33,188 bases of DNA. Origin: Pseudomonadales bacterium. GTDB taxonomy: Bacteria > Pseudomonadota > Gammaproteobacteria > Pseudomonadales > Azotimanducaceae. The first letter of the stretch is position 1. Each line of letters begins with the position of its first letter. Location: contig JAFMIA010000032.1 of the NCBI GenBank assembly GCA_017854255.1, forward strand, positions 1 to 33,188, read 5' to 3'. Shown here one piece after another: positions 8,543 through 16,265 of this stretch. A model generated the notes under the pieces. The model worked only from the letters and a program-made list of their open reading frames with translations. It was not told where the DNA came from and did not search any database. Both the position numbers and the translations under genes were made by a program.

Positions 8543-10537
8543 TTAAGCCGATTCGGTGTGCTGCTGCCAGCCGAGGGTTGTTTGCCATGTAAGACGTAAA
8601 CCTTCAATGGGCGGGATCATATCGTGTGATCTGACCTCGATAACGAGGCCAGTGCGCACTAAACAGTGCAAGGACGCTTGCATGACCGACGAGGCCACGG
8701 TGACGGCCGATAATTCGCATACGAGACTGCGCGGCTGGGTATAGAGCGCGCGAGTGAGGATTAAGCGCGCGTGCTCGAAGTGATCAAAGCGGTGCTGATC
8801 CGGGGTGATGACGGTATCGAGGCCGAGCGGGTGTCGATGAATTGCCTCGGTTAATGCCATCTGCTGTATTAACCGATCGACCCGTGCCAGATCTGGCGCA
8901 ACGGTCATCATCGTGATGTTGGCCAATATCGTGGTGTTAAAAATAGCGTCGGTGGTCGCAGCCGTTGCGATCGGTGCGGGCAAGTCTGGTTTAACCGCGC
9001 TGTCCGGGCTCCCTGCTTTGGGGTGAGGGTTTAAAATGGATGATCTGACGGCTGAGAAGGATGTTGACGGGCTGAGTTGCAGATACCGCAACGCACCCCT
9101 TTGACTTGTTTGAGCTGAATACCGATTGTGCACCTGCCAATCGGACCGCAATAATTGCGGGCTCGCCGCAATCTGAGTGGGGGGTGTGATCTCGCGGAGA
9201 TCAAGCCGTATTTCCTGAGCTGAACGCGCGCTCGTGAATTGCTGGCACATCGACAAAACATGCTGGGTCAACAGACCGCGATAGGCCAAGATTAGGTAGA
9301 GTCCGCCGAGGCTCATCTGACCGATCATGGCCTCTGATGCGATGCCGTAGAGCAAGAGACTCAAAGCGCTGCCGACTATAAGCTGGTTTATCAAGGTCAT
9401 TTGCGCTTTGCGATTACCCACCAAAAACTGAATAGAATGGGACCCAAGAAGGGTTTGATGGATCCGATGCAGGAAAGACTGCTCGGCGCTGTAGCGGCGA
9501 ATTTCTGTGCGATGATTGAACCACTCCATGAGGTGATCTAACCAAGCGTGTTCTGAATTGGCGCCGTGTTTTTCTGCAGAGATTATGGGTTGTGTGAACC
9601 ATAGGCTGATGCCGACCAGGGCCGCACTGGTCACAGTCATGAGGACTGCAGATGCGGGATGGATTAACCATAAAGTGGTTAAAAGACCGAGTGCCAGTAG
9701 CAGATTGCCTAAAAAGCGAACGGCTTCAGCGCCATAAAATTGCCCGAAGGCGTGAAGGCGTTTAAGACGTTTTAAAGCCCCTTGTGTGTCGATTGCATCG
9801 ATTGTGCCCGATGGCGCGGCAATCTGTTTGCCAAGCAGACTGGACAGAGCATTTCGTTCAACACGCTGACTGCAGCCTAATAAGGCGCGTTCCTGCAAAT
9901 GCGTCATCAATGGCATCGCAAGCAAGGCCAGCAATAATCCGGTCACCGTTGATTGCAATAGGACGAGGTCCTGACTGACGACGACGTCGTCCAAAATGAA
10001 TTTAATCATGAGTGGCACACCGGCCTGAAGGACGCCGGCCATTAGACAGAAAACAAGAGACATGATTTGATTGAGCTGAACCGTTAAGTCATGAGGGTTT
10101 GGGGCGCTGGTTTGCCCTGATATCGCCTTTGACCGGACGTCGATCAACGGCTCGCAGGTCAGAGCCACACCCGTGAAATGGTTCAGAAACGTTTGCTCGT
10201 CGATTGTTAAGCGGCCGATGGCTGGATCATCAACAATATAGCGTCCCCACCGCATCGCTCTGAGGACGACGAAGTGATTGAGTTGCCAGTGTAGAATACA
10301 GGGCAGCGAGACCTCGGGCAGCTCTGCGGGTTCTAGCTCAAGTGCCTGGATGGCAAGGCCGAGCCTTGCCGCGTTCTGGACGAGGTCCGCTGCCGACCAT
10401 TCCTGATTCGCAAGGCCGTGCATGGCTTCGAATTGCACTGCGGTGGTCTGGCCACCAAAGTGATGATCAATCATGATCAGAGTGGCGAGCCCGCAGGCGG
10501 TTCGTCGGTGTTGCAGAATCGGGTGATCAAAGCGCAT
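8543..10537 (-). CDS. C39-peptidase ABC exporter with degenerate ATPase domain
   Basis: A 664-residue protein laid out like peptidase-containing ABC transporters (PCAT), which trim double-glycine leaders and export peptides. Residues 1-125 are a C39 peptidase with the triad intact: Q9, C15 (TACGLATL), H88 (NHFVVL), D104 (VDDPAIG). Residues about 155-435 are the membrane domain. The last part (about 450-664) aligns with an ABC ATPase only loosely: IFNTTILANI (532-541) and ARLILTRALYTQPRSLV (590-606) match the usual post-Q-loop and post-signature segments. There is no Walker A motif anywhere, the signature region reads PDQHRFDHFEH in place of LSGGQ-like residues, and the Walker B aspartate is a cysteine (LVCELSA). 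The ATG at 10537 has GGGGA upstream and overlaps the HlyD gene by 11 bases. The frame has no stops, so it does not look like a simple pseudogene. Confidence 0.85.
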   Translation of the reverse strand: MRFDHPILQHRRTACGLATLIMIDHHFGGQTTAVQFEAMHGLANQEWSAADLVQNAARLGLAIQALELEPAELPEVSLPCILHWQLNHFVVLRAMRWGRYIVDDPAIGRLTIDEQTFLNHFTGVALTCEPLIDVRSKAISGQTSAPNPHDLTVQLNQIMSLVFCLMAGVLQAGVPLMIKFILDDVVVSQDLVLLQSTVTGLLLALLAMPLMTHLQERALLGCSQRVERNALSSLLGKQIAAPSGTIDAIDTQGALKRLKRLHAFGQFYGAEAVRFLGNLLLALGLLTTLWLIHPASAVLMTVTSAALVGISLWFTQPIISAEKHGANSEHAWLDHLMEWFNHRTEIRRYSAEQSFLHRIHQTLLGSHSIQFLVGNRKAQMTLINQLIVGSALSLLLYGIASEAMIGQMSLGGLYLILAYRGLLTQHVLSMCQQFTSARSAQEIRLDLREITPPTQIAASPQLLRSDWQVHNRYSAQTSQRGALRYLQLSPSTSFSAVRSSILNPHPKAGSPDSAVKPDLPAPIATAATTDAIFNTTILANITMMTVAPDLARVDRLIQQMALTEAIHRHPLGLDTVITPDQHRFDHFEHARLILTRALYTQPRSLVCELSAVTVASSVMQASLHCLVRTGLVIEVRSHDMIPPIEGLRLTWQTTLGWQQHTESA

Positions 10538-11756
10538 TGCGCATCCCCAATGCTGGCGAGACCATGGCAGCAAGACGGTCGAATAGCGTTTTTTCGGACA
10601 CAACGAGCCAAGTTTGGGCCTGAGTGCCAGCAATAAAACTTAACGCTTTGCCGGTTGACGTAATGATCGGTTTGGGTAAGCGCACGGTCGCGATTAGGTC
10701 GCGCGGCCTGGATGTGTCATTCGGCGGATCGCTCACGGCGAGGGCTGAGAGGTCTCGAATCGTTCCTGAGATGCTGCCGTCCAGTGGGGTTAAGTGGGTG
10801 AGTAATTTTAAGTCTATGGCATCACCAATATTGAGTGCGGTTTGAAGCCTTTCGGGAACGCGCAGTTTTGCGAGGTAATAAGGCTTTTGGGTTGCCAGTT
10901 CAACAACGGGCATATTGGGGCCGATAAAATCCCCGGGTTCAGCAGCTCTGGCCACGATTCGCCCTGAGCTGTTAGCGGTGATGGTTCGAAGAAGGGCCCT
11001 GTCCCGCTGTTGAGCGTCTTGGTTAATGCCTTGGCGCTGGCGCTGGGCTTGAACTTCAGCCAGTTGAGCCGCGAGTTTCGCTGACTCAAGGTTGGCTCGC
11101 GCGGACGCGAGTTTAAACGACAGGCCGGCTTGCTCGGATTTAAGATTGACAATCCGAGCGGCTGAGACTCTGAGCGGCGCATTCATACGCTGCCATTCGA
11201 CGGCTGAGATGTACCGGTTTAGAAACAGTTCACGAGCCGCTGCGAGGGCGTTTTGTTGTTGTCGTAAGTGGTCTACCTCGAGGTTGATTAAGGTGCCGCG
11301 CCAATGCCGTTGTTGAATCAATAAGTTGACCTCGCCTTGGCGTTTACCGATAAGCAACGCTTGCTGTTGCTGTCTAATTTGATGCTCACGTTGCAGGGAT
11401 TGAGCCTCGAAGGCCGAGATTCGTTTGCGCGCAGCGTGCTCGGGAGTTGTGACTGGTTTGATATAGGCGATGACCTTGCCAGACTCGACAAAATCGCCAA
11501 TTTGGACTGCAAAGGCTTGCAGTTGGCCGCTGGTAGCGGCGGTTTGAATCAAGGTTTTGGGTTCATAAAGATGTCCGCTCAGGAGAACGCGATCGGGTAA
11601 CGGTACGAATCCAACGAGCAACAACAGCACCAAGGCTAATAGGGACCCTACTATTAGGCGCATGGCTGCACTGTCGTGATTCCGTGGCAGGTCGCCAAAG
11701 GTCGCCGCTCGGTGAGAGACTTTTCGAGCCCGGTCGCGAAAAAGTAATCGATTCAT
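10527..11756 (-). CDS. HlyD-family membrane fusion (adaptor) protein
   Basis: A 409-residue periplasmic adaptor typical of type I secretion and bacteriocin export. It opens with MNRLLFRDRARKVSHR, a single membrane helix at about 32-50 (MRLIVGSLLALVLLLLVGF), a lipoyl-like half-motif (QIGDFVESGKVIAYI), a long coiled coil rich in Q, A, R and L (about 95-245), the second lipoyl half (RIVARAAEPGDFIGPNMPVVEL) and a beta-barrel part. A TTG at 11879 would add 41 residues with an extra hydrophobic segment; ATG 11756 is preferred because the N-terminus then matches adaptors of PCAT exporters, but the extension cannot be excluded. It overlaps the exporter gene, so the two proteins are expected to form one complex together with a TolC-like outer membrane channel, which is not in the window. 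Confidence 0.85.
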   Translation of the reverse strand: MNRLLFRDRARKVSHRAATFGDLPRNHDSAAMRLIVGSLLALVLLLLVGFVPLPDRVLLSGHLYEPKTLIQTAATSGQLQAFAVQIGDFVESGKVIAYIKPVTTPEHAARKRISAFEAQSLQREHQIRQQQQALLIGKRQGEVNLLIQQRHWRGTLINLEVDHLRQQQNALAAARELFLNRYISAVEWQRMNAPLRVSAARIVNLKSEQAGLSFKLASARANLESAKLAAQLAEVQAQRQRQGINQDAQQRDRALLRTITANSSGRIVARAAEPGDFIGPNMPVVELATQKPYYLAKLRVPERLQTALNIGDAIDLKLLTHLTPLDGSISGTIRDLSALAVSDPPNDTSRPRDLIATVRLPKPIITSTGKALSFIAGTQAQTWLVVSEKTLFDRLAAMVSPALGMRNAL

Positions 11757-12041
11757 TTTTGACTCGAAGAAAAACCACGGATCATAGGCATAGAACAAAA
11801 TAGTGGCGGCTGCGATTGGTATCCAGTTACGTAGGACATTGATCGCCCTTGATGTTGTTTTCGTCCGCTGCTTGCGCAAGACAAGACCGGTCGTGGTGAC
11901 TGACCGAGTGCTCAGGCAAGGATGTGTTTGAGTCAGGCGCGCGAGGCGTCATATTCGGCGCATTGCAATCAATTTTGACGGGGACTAGGATGATCGAAGG
12001 TGTTGTGTTTGCTCTTGTCAAAAGATCAGGAGGTCACTTTG

Positions 12042-12881
12042 ATGTCGCTTTCCTCAGTGGGTGCTAATGCAGCCGATTGTCTTGACGGTCGGGTTGTCGT
12101 CATTACGGGCGCGAGCCGAGGTATTGGCGAAGCCATCGCCTACCGATTTGCGCAGGCCGGCGCGAAGGTCGTTGTTTCTGCAAGAACCTTGTCTGATGGT
12201 GATCACGTTTTAGCGGGTGGAATCTTGAATGTTGCCGCGACAATTGAGCGATTGGGTGGGCAAGCCTTAGCTGTTCGCGCCGATATTGGTCTTGCAGAAC
12301 ATCGCAAGCACCTGATCGATGAAGCGGAAAGCCGGTTTGGCCCGGTTGATATCTTGGTGAATAATGCCGCCGTAACCTACTTCGAACGCGTCCAAAATTT
12401 TCAACAAAAGCATTTCGATTTAATGTTTCGGGTTCAAGTCGACGCGCCGTTTGCGTTGGCGCAAAGGGTGTTGCCTGGGATGATCACGCGTGGCCACGGC
12501 GCCATTTTAAATGTCAGTTCTCATGCAGCGCGCCACCCTGCAATCGATGTTGGTGGTCGAGGCGGCACGGTTTACGGAATGTGTAAAGCAGCCCTAGAGC
12601 GGTTTACGACGGGCCTAGCCTCGGAAGTCTATGACCAAGGGATTGCGGTGAACGTGATCTCACCAGGTCTTGTTGCGACGCCCGGGGTGCTGCATCACAA
12701 TTTGATCAACGAGGACACGCCAGCCGGTCGCGTTACACCGATTGAGCATATGGCGGAAGCCTGCTTACGGCTTGTGCAGGGTGATCCAAAAAATCTGACC
12801 GGGTTAATTACGGATGCCGATGAGGTTATGCAGCAGTTTGATTTGGTGGCTCAGACGCTGCCGCCCCTGCATGGGATTTAA
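12042..12881 (+). CDS. Short-chain dehydrogenase/reductase (SDR)
   Basis: A 279-residue classical-type NAD(P)-dependent oxidoreductase. Rossmann motif TGASRGIG at 22-29, NNAA at 107-110, catalytic serine near 159-160 (NVSSHAA), and the Y-x-x-x-K pair at Y178/K182 (YGMCK). The start is fixed by AGGAGGT eight bases before ATG 12042; the TTG at 12000 is not needed. Sequence resembles the hydroxysteroid-dehydrogenase-like (HSDL2/atypical) branch in its LSDGDHVLAGGILNVAATIE insertion, but the substrate cannot be named. Its last 56 bases overlap the 3' end of the convergent MATE gene. Confidence 0.9.
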   Translation: MSLSSVGANAADCLDGRVVVITGASRGIGEAIAYRFAQAGAKVVVSARTLSDGDHVLAGGILNVAATIERLGGQALAVRADIGLAEHRKHLIDEAESRFGPVDILVNNAAVTYFERVQNFQQKHFDLMFRVQVDAPFALAQRVLPGMITRGHGAILNVSSHAARHPAIDVGGRGGTVYGMCKAALERFTTGLASEVYDQGIAVNVISPGLVATPGVLHHNLINEDTPAGRVTPIEHMAEACLRLVQGDPKNLTGLITDADEVMQQFDLVAQTLPPLHGI

Positions 12882-14211
12882 ACGTTTTTCGATTCCAGAG
12901 GTAACCGAGGATCGCAACCAGTACATTGGCGACGGCTGCGGCGACAAAAATACCCACCATTCCGAAAAAATGATCAAACGTCAGCGCTAGGGGAACGTAG
13001 ATCCCCAACATTCTGATGAAGGACATCAGTGTCGAGCGCAGGGGATAGCCCAGTGCGTTGAAGATTGCAGACGTCATCATGATGATGCCCCAGGTGCCAT
13101 AGGTAATGGGCAAAACCATCAGGTAGATTTCGGCGGTTCGGGTCACTTCCGTATTCGAATCGAACAATCCGATTAATGCCGGGGCGGCAACGGCCAAAAC
13201 GACCGCGACGATGAGGCCCCAAAAAAGCGACCATTTGAAAGACAAGCCCATGGCCTTGTCCGCACGGTCGGTTTCGCCGGCGCCCCAGTTTTGTCCCACA
13301 TAGGGGCCGATGCTGGCCGAGAGTGCAAAGAGCGGAATAACAAAAAGGGCTTCGATTCGGCTGGCGATTGCAAAGCCTGCAACGGCCTCTTGGCTATAAT
13401 TCGCTAATAACGCAATAATTAAACCGCTCGAAATGGGGCCAATTAGGTTGGTGGCCGTTGCCGGAATACTGACGACCAGAATGCGGCGCCAGGCTTGAAG
13501 CAGGTAAGTCGTTGTAAGCGCCTTAAAATTAATTAGGGTGTACTGCACAGTGAGGATGTAGAAGGTCAAAATGCAAATAATGAATCGTGCAAGCAGGTTG
13601 CCCAGGGCCGCGCCGGTCATGCCCAGTTCAGGCAATCCGAGCCAGCCGAAGATGAAGATCGGGGCGAAACCGATTTGAAGAACGCTGCCAGAAACCATGA
13701 GGGTGCCGGAAATACGCGCGTCTCCCGTCGCGCGCAATGCATTGGCGCCCACCGATGGAATGGCCATAAAAACCAGTGAGCAGTACCAAAGCTGCATGTA
13801 GCTCGTAACCAGGGGCAAGGTGTTGTTGTCTGCGCCCAAGGCAATGAACAGAGGCTCGAGGGTCGCAAGACCCAAGGCAGTGACCAGAATCATAATGCCG
13901 GCTGCGAGGATGAGTCCGCCAGTGGTTGTGCGCTGGATCAGGTCCTTGTGTCCACCCCCGACTTCCCGCGCCAAGACAGAGGACAGGCCGATCGAAACCC
14001 CCAGGGTGATCGACATCAAAGCAGCGGTCACCGGAAAGGTAAACCCGAGCGCCGCCAGCTGTTCCGAGCCTAATAAGCCGAGGTAATAGGCTTCGGCGAG
14101 ACCCGCTAAGAGGCTCGAGGAGATGCCGAGGATCATGGGCATCGTCATCCGAAATAAACCAGGCCCGATTGGGCCCGCCGTGAGTCGGGCAGTGGGTTGG
14201 TTTGCGGTCAA
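12826..14211 (-). CDS. MATE-family multidrug/toxin exporter
   Basis: A 461-residue, 12-helix antiporter of the MATE family, which expels cationic compounds in exchange for Na+ or H+. The N-terminal half begins LTAGPIGPGLFRMTMPMILG and continues YYLGLLGSEQLAALGFTFPV; the repeat in the C-terminal half includes GFAIASRIEALFVIPLFALSASIGPYVGQNWGAG, a conserved MATE segment. The longest frame reaches 14376, but its first 55 codons lie in metA and look like a shadow. I place the start at TTG 14209-14211, five bases after the metA stop, which puts the LTAGPI motif near the N-terminus as in other members; the exact start is uncertain. It is probably co-transcribed with metA. Confidence 0.88.
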   Translation of the reverse strand: MTANQPTARLTAGPIGPGLFRMTMPMILGISSSLLAGLAEAYYLGLLGSEQLAALGFTFPVTAALMSITLGVSIGLSSVLAREVGGGHKDLIQRTTTGGLILAAGIMILVTALGLATLEPLFIALGADNNTLPLVTSYMQLWYCSLVFMAIPSVGANALRATGDARISGTLMVSGSVLQIGFAPIFIFGWLGLPELGMTGAALGNLLARFIICILTFYILTVQYTLINFKALTTTYLLQAWRRILVVSIPATATNLIGPISSGLIIALLANYSQEAVAGFAIASRIEALFVIPLFALSASIGPYVGQNWGAGETDRADKAMGLSFKWSLFWGLIVAVVLAVAAPALIGLFDSNTEVTRTAEIYLMVLPITYGTWGIIMMTSAIFNALGYPLRSTLMSFIRMLGIYVPLALTFDHFFGMVGIFVAAAVANVLVAILGYLWNRKTFKSHAGAAASEPPNQTAA

Positions 14212-14215
14212 GACA

Positions 14216-15166
14216 TCAGACCAATGCGACGGGTGGAACCAAGCGTTGAATGCCAATTTGTGACAGATCAAAGGGTGACAACTGATAAACGTAATAGTTG
14301 AGCCAGTTCGCAAATAAAAGCGAGCCGTGACTCTTCCAGGTGACCTTGACCGACTGATCAGGATCATCGTTGACAAAGTAGTGCTCAGGAATGGAAGGCG
14401 ATAATCCGGTGGCGAGATCCCGTAAATATTCGTTCTTGAGGGAGTCCGGTTCGTATTCGGAGTGTCCTGTCACGAACAGGTGCTTGCCGGTTTCATGGGC
14501 GAACAGGTAAGCGCCAGCGCGCTCTGATTGCGCAATGATATGAAGTTCGGGCTGCGCCTGGATATCGGCAACCGGTACTTCAGCATAGCGGGAGTGAGGC
14601 GCCTCAAAGTAATCGTCAAAGCCGCGAGCAATCGGTGATTGTGGCCGAATGACTTCGTGGGGGTACACCCCGGTGAGTTTTTGCGGCAGTAACCGTTTAT
14701 CAACCCCATAAAAATGAAACATGGCGGCTTGTACCGCCCAGCATAAAAACATGGTTGAGGTTACGTTGGTTTCGGTCCAGTCGAGAATTGCCTGAAGTTT
14801 TGGCCAAAAGATGACGTCTTCAAATGCCATCTGCCCCAGCGGCGCACCCGTTATGATCATGCCGTCATATTTGTTGTGTTTAATGGCCTCGAAGGATTGA
14901 TAAAACGACACCATATGATCGGTTGGCGTGTTCTTACTGGCTCGGTCGTCAATGCGAAGTAATTCGATTTGAACCTGTAGCGGGGAGTTTGAGAGCATGC
15001 GCAGCAAATGGATTTCGGTTTCAATTTTGAGCGGCATCAAATTAAGAATCAATATTCGCAGGGCACGAATGTCTTGAACCTCAGCCTGGGTTGACTCGAT
15101 GCAGGCGATGTTTTCCTGCAGCAGGATGGCCGATGCGGGTAGCGCATCCGGTATCTTAATTGGCAT
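14216..15166 (-). CDS. metA: Homoserine O-succinyltransferase MetA
   Basis: First committed step of methionine synthesis: acylation of homoserine. The 316-residue protein carries the glutamine-amidotransferase-like fold with catalytic C142 (FLCWAVQAA), H235 and E237 (VTGHSEYE). Residue 111, which decides acyl donor in this family (Gly for succinyl-CoA, Glu for acetyl-CoA), is glycine (TGAPLG), so succinyl-CoA is predicted. ATG 15166 gives the canonical MPIKIPDALPA start; the nine-codon extension to 15193 is rejected. No strong Shine-Dalgarno site precedes it. Upstream lie a sigma70-like promoter, a SAM-II riboswitch and a strong hairpin, so expression should fall when S-adenosylmethionine is plentiful. 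A MATE gene follows five bases after the stop. Confidence 0.96.
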   Translation of the reverse strand: MPIKIPDALPASAILLQENIACIESTQAEVQDIRALRILILNLMPLKIETEIHLLRMLSNSPLQVQIELLRIDDRASKNTPTDHMVSFYQSFEAIKHNKYDGMIITGAPLGQMAFEDVIFWPKLQAILDWTETNVTSTMFLCWAVQAAMFHFYGVDKRLLPQKLTGVYPHEVIRPQSPIARGFDDYFEAPHSRYAEVPVADIQAQPELHIIAQSERAGAYLFAHETGKHLFVTGHSEYEPDSLKNEYLRDLATGLSPSIPEHYFVNDDPDQSVKVTWKSHGSLLFANWLNYYVYQLSPFDLSQIGIQRLVPPVALV

Positions 15167-15200
15167 AGTGTACTCGCATAAAAAAACCCACACAGCATGT

Positions 15201-15227
15201 CGCTAAAGCAGGTTTTACGCTTTAGCG
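15201..15227 (-). promoter_or_regulatory. Hairpin competing with SAM-II aptamer (expression platform)
   Basis: A perfect 9-bp inverted repeat, CGCTAAAGC / GCTTTAGCG, with a 9-base loop. In the metA transcript its first arm contains the GCUAAA element needed by the upstream SAM-II pseudoknot, so the two structures exclude each other. It lies 35 bases before the metA start. A T-rich stretch (GGGTTTTTTT on the minus strand, about 15179-15188) follows 12 bases later; AAAACC from the hairpin loop could pair with GGTTTT there to give a weak terminator-like alternative. Confidence 0.7.
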
Positions 15228-15268
15228 GTATTTTTTAAGCGCCCGCAAGCTGATTTCAAATCGGCGCT
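15219..15268 (-). promoter_or_regulatory. SAM-II riboswitch upstream of metA
   Basis: Read on the minus strand, stem P1 is AGCGCC (15268-15263) with GGCGCT (15243-15238). The loop starts GATTT and ends GCTTGCG, and the 3' part runs TTAAAAAATACC then GCTAAA (15226-15221). GAUUU, the CUUGC segment, the A-rich linker and GCUAAA are the conserved elements of the SAM-II (metA/metC) riboswitch, a compact H-type pseudoknot that binds S-adenosylmethionine. Position before metA and a promoter whose predicted start falls at about the first base of P1 support the call. SAM-II is mainly reported from alphaproteobacteria and marine metagenomes. Confidence 0.85.
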
Positions 15269-15274
15269 GCGGGA

Positions 15275-15303
15275 ATTATAAACAAACCCGTGTGTGGTGT
15301 ATA
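15275..15303 (-). promoter_or_regulatory. Sigma70-type promoter of metA
   Basis: A perfect TATAAT -10 (15275-15280) and TATACA -35 (15298-15303; 4 of 6 matches) are separated by 17 bases. Transcription would begin near 15268, the start of riboswitch stem P1. Confidence 0.65.
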
Positions 15304-15453
15304 GCAAGCGCAAACAGTGCGCATCCTAGGACCTTGCCGGTCTTGCCGACGCGCAATCAGGGCCCAATCATAGGGGCTGAATTTCTTTGGGAGAACGGGG
15401 TTGTCCAAGGGGCCGCCGTGACGGCCTAGATTGCCCGCGGCTGCTGCGCGTCT

Positions 15454-16230
15454 CTAAGGCCAGCTAGGCTGACCATAATGACTTTGCAGTCGTCGCATGC
15501 CAGTAAGCCAGCGATCGTAGTCGGCGGTTTTGCGTCGAATGTAGGTCGCGACTTCCGGATGAGGCAGCACCAAAAAGGACTCCGCAGCCAAGGTTTCAAT
15601 CACGGCATCACACAAGGTTTCGGGCTCCATCATGCCGTCAACGGAGGCAACACCATCCTCATGTCCGGCTGTCATGGCGGTTCTAACCGCTTGTGGACAG
15701 AGCGCGGAAACGTTTAAACCTTGATCGCCATAAGTGATCGCAAGCCATTCGGCATAGGCAACCGCCGCATGCTTAGTGACCGCGTAGGGGGCGGAACCAA
15801 TTTGGCTGAGGAGTCCCGCAGCGGATGCGGTGTGTAATAAATAGCCTTCTCCTCGCGAGAGCATGGCAGGCAATGCGGCGCGGGTAGCCCAGACGTGCGC
15901 CATGACATTGATGTTCCAAATGGCCTGCCAGTCGCTTGTCTCAACCTCCGGTCCACCAGAGACGGATATCCCAGCATTGTTGCAAAGCAAATCAATCTGG
16001 CCGAGTTCTGTTTCGGCAAAACCAATGAAATCAAGAACCGCCTGTTCTTCACCAAGGTTGGCAGCTCGAGCAATAGCGCCAGTCTCCTCAGCGACGGCGG
16101 CCAAACCCTCGGCATTGACATCTGTAATGACGATGTTGCCTGCGCCCTCTGCCTTGAAACGACGCGTCATAGCGCGACCGATGCCGCTGGCAGCGCCGGT
16201 AATAACAATGTTTTTTCCAGCAAGGTTCAT
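15454..16230 (-). CDS. Short-chain dehydrogenase/reductase (SDR)
   Basis: A 258-residue classical SDR: TGAASGIG at 11-18, an aspartate after the second strand (ITDVN) that favours NAD(H), NNAG at 84-87, catalytic S136 (HTASAAG), Y149 and K153 (YAVTK). ATG 16230 has AAAGGA about eight bases upstream. It lies 35 bases after the aminotransferase gene on the same strand and is the last gene of the apparent operon that begins with the VWA gene. Together with the aminotransferase it may handle the aldehyde/keto product of an amine or beta-amino acid (inference). Substrate unknown. Confidence 0.9.
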   Translation of the reverse strand: MNLAGKNIVITGAASGIGRAMTRRFKAEGAGNIVITDVNAEGLAAVAEETGAIARAANLGEEQAVLDFIGFAETELGQIDLLCNNAGISVSGGPEVETSDWQAIWNINVMAHVWATRAALPAMLSRGEGYLLHTASAAGLLSQIGSAPYAVTKHAAVAYAEWLAITYGDQGLNVSALCPQAVRTAMTAGHEDGVASVDGMMEPETLCDAVIETLAAESFLVLPHPEVATYIRRKTADYDRWLTGMRRLQSHYGQPSWP

Positions 16231-16265
16231 AACAATGTCCTTTAGATTAAGGTTTAGAAAAAGCG

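Noticed and set aside
11827-12021. Possible double-glycine peptide precursor next to the C39 exporter
   Set aside because: The 64-codon frame starts at TTG, has no ribosome site and no GG or GA cleavage motif preceded by a leader pattern.
14212-14376. N-terminal 55-codon extension of the MATE protein
   Set aside because: It is antisense-free but lies in another frame of the conserved metA C-terminus and shows no membrane or family features.
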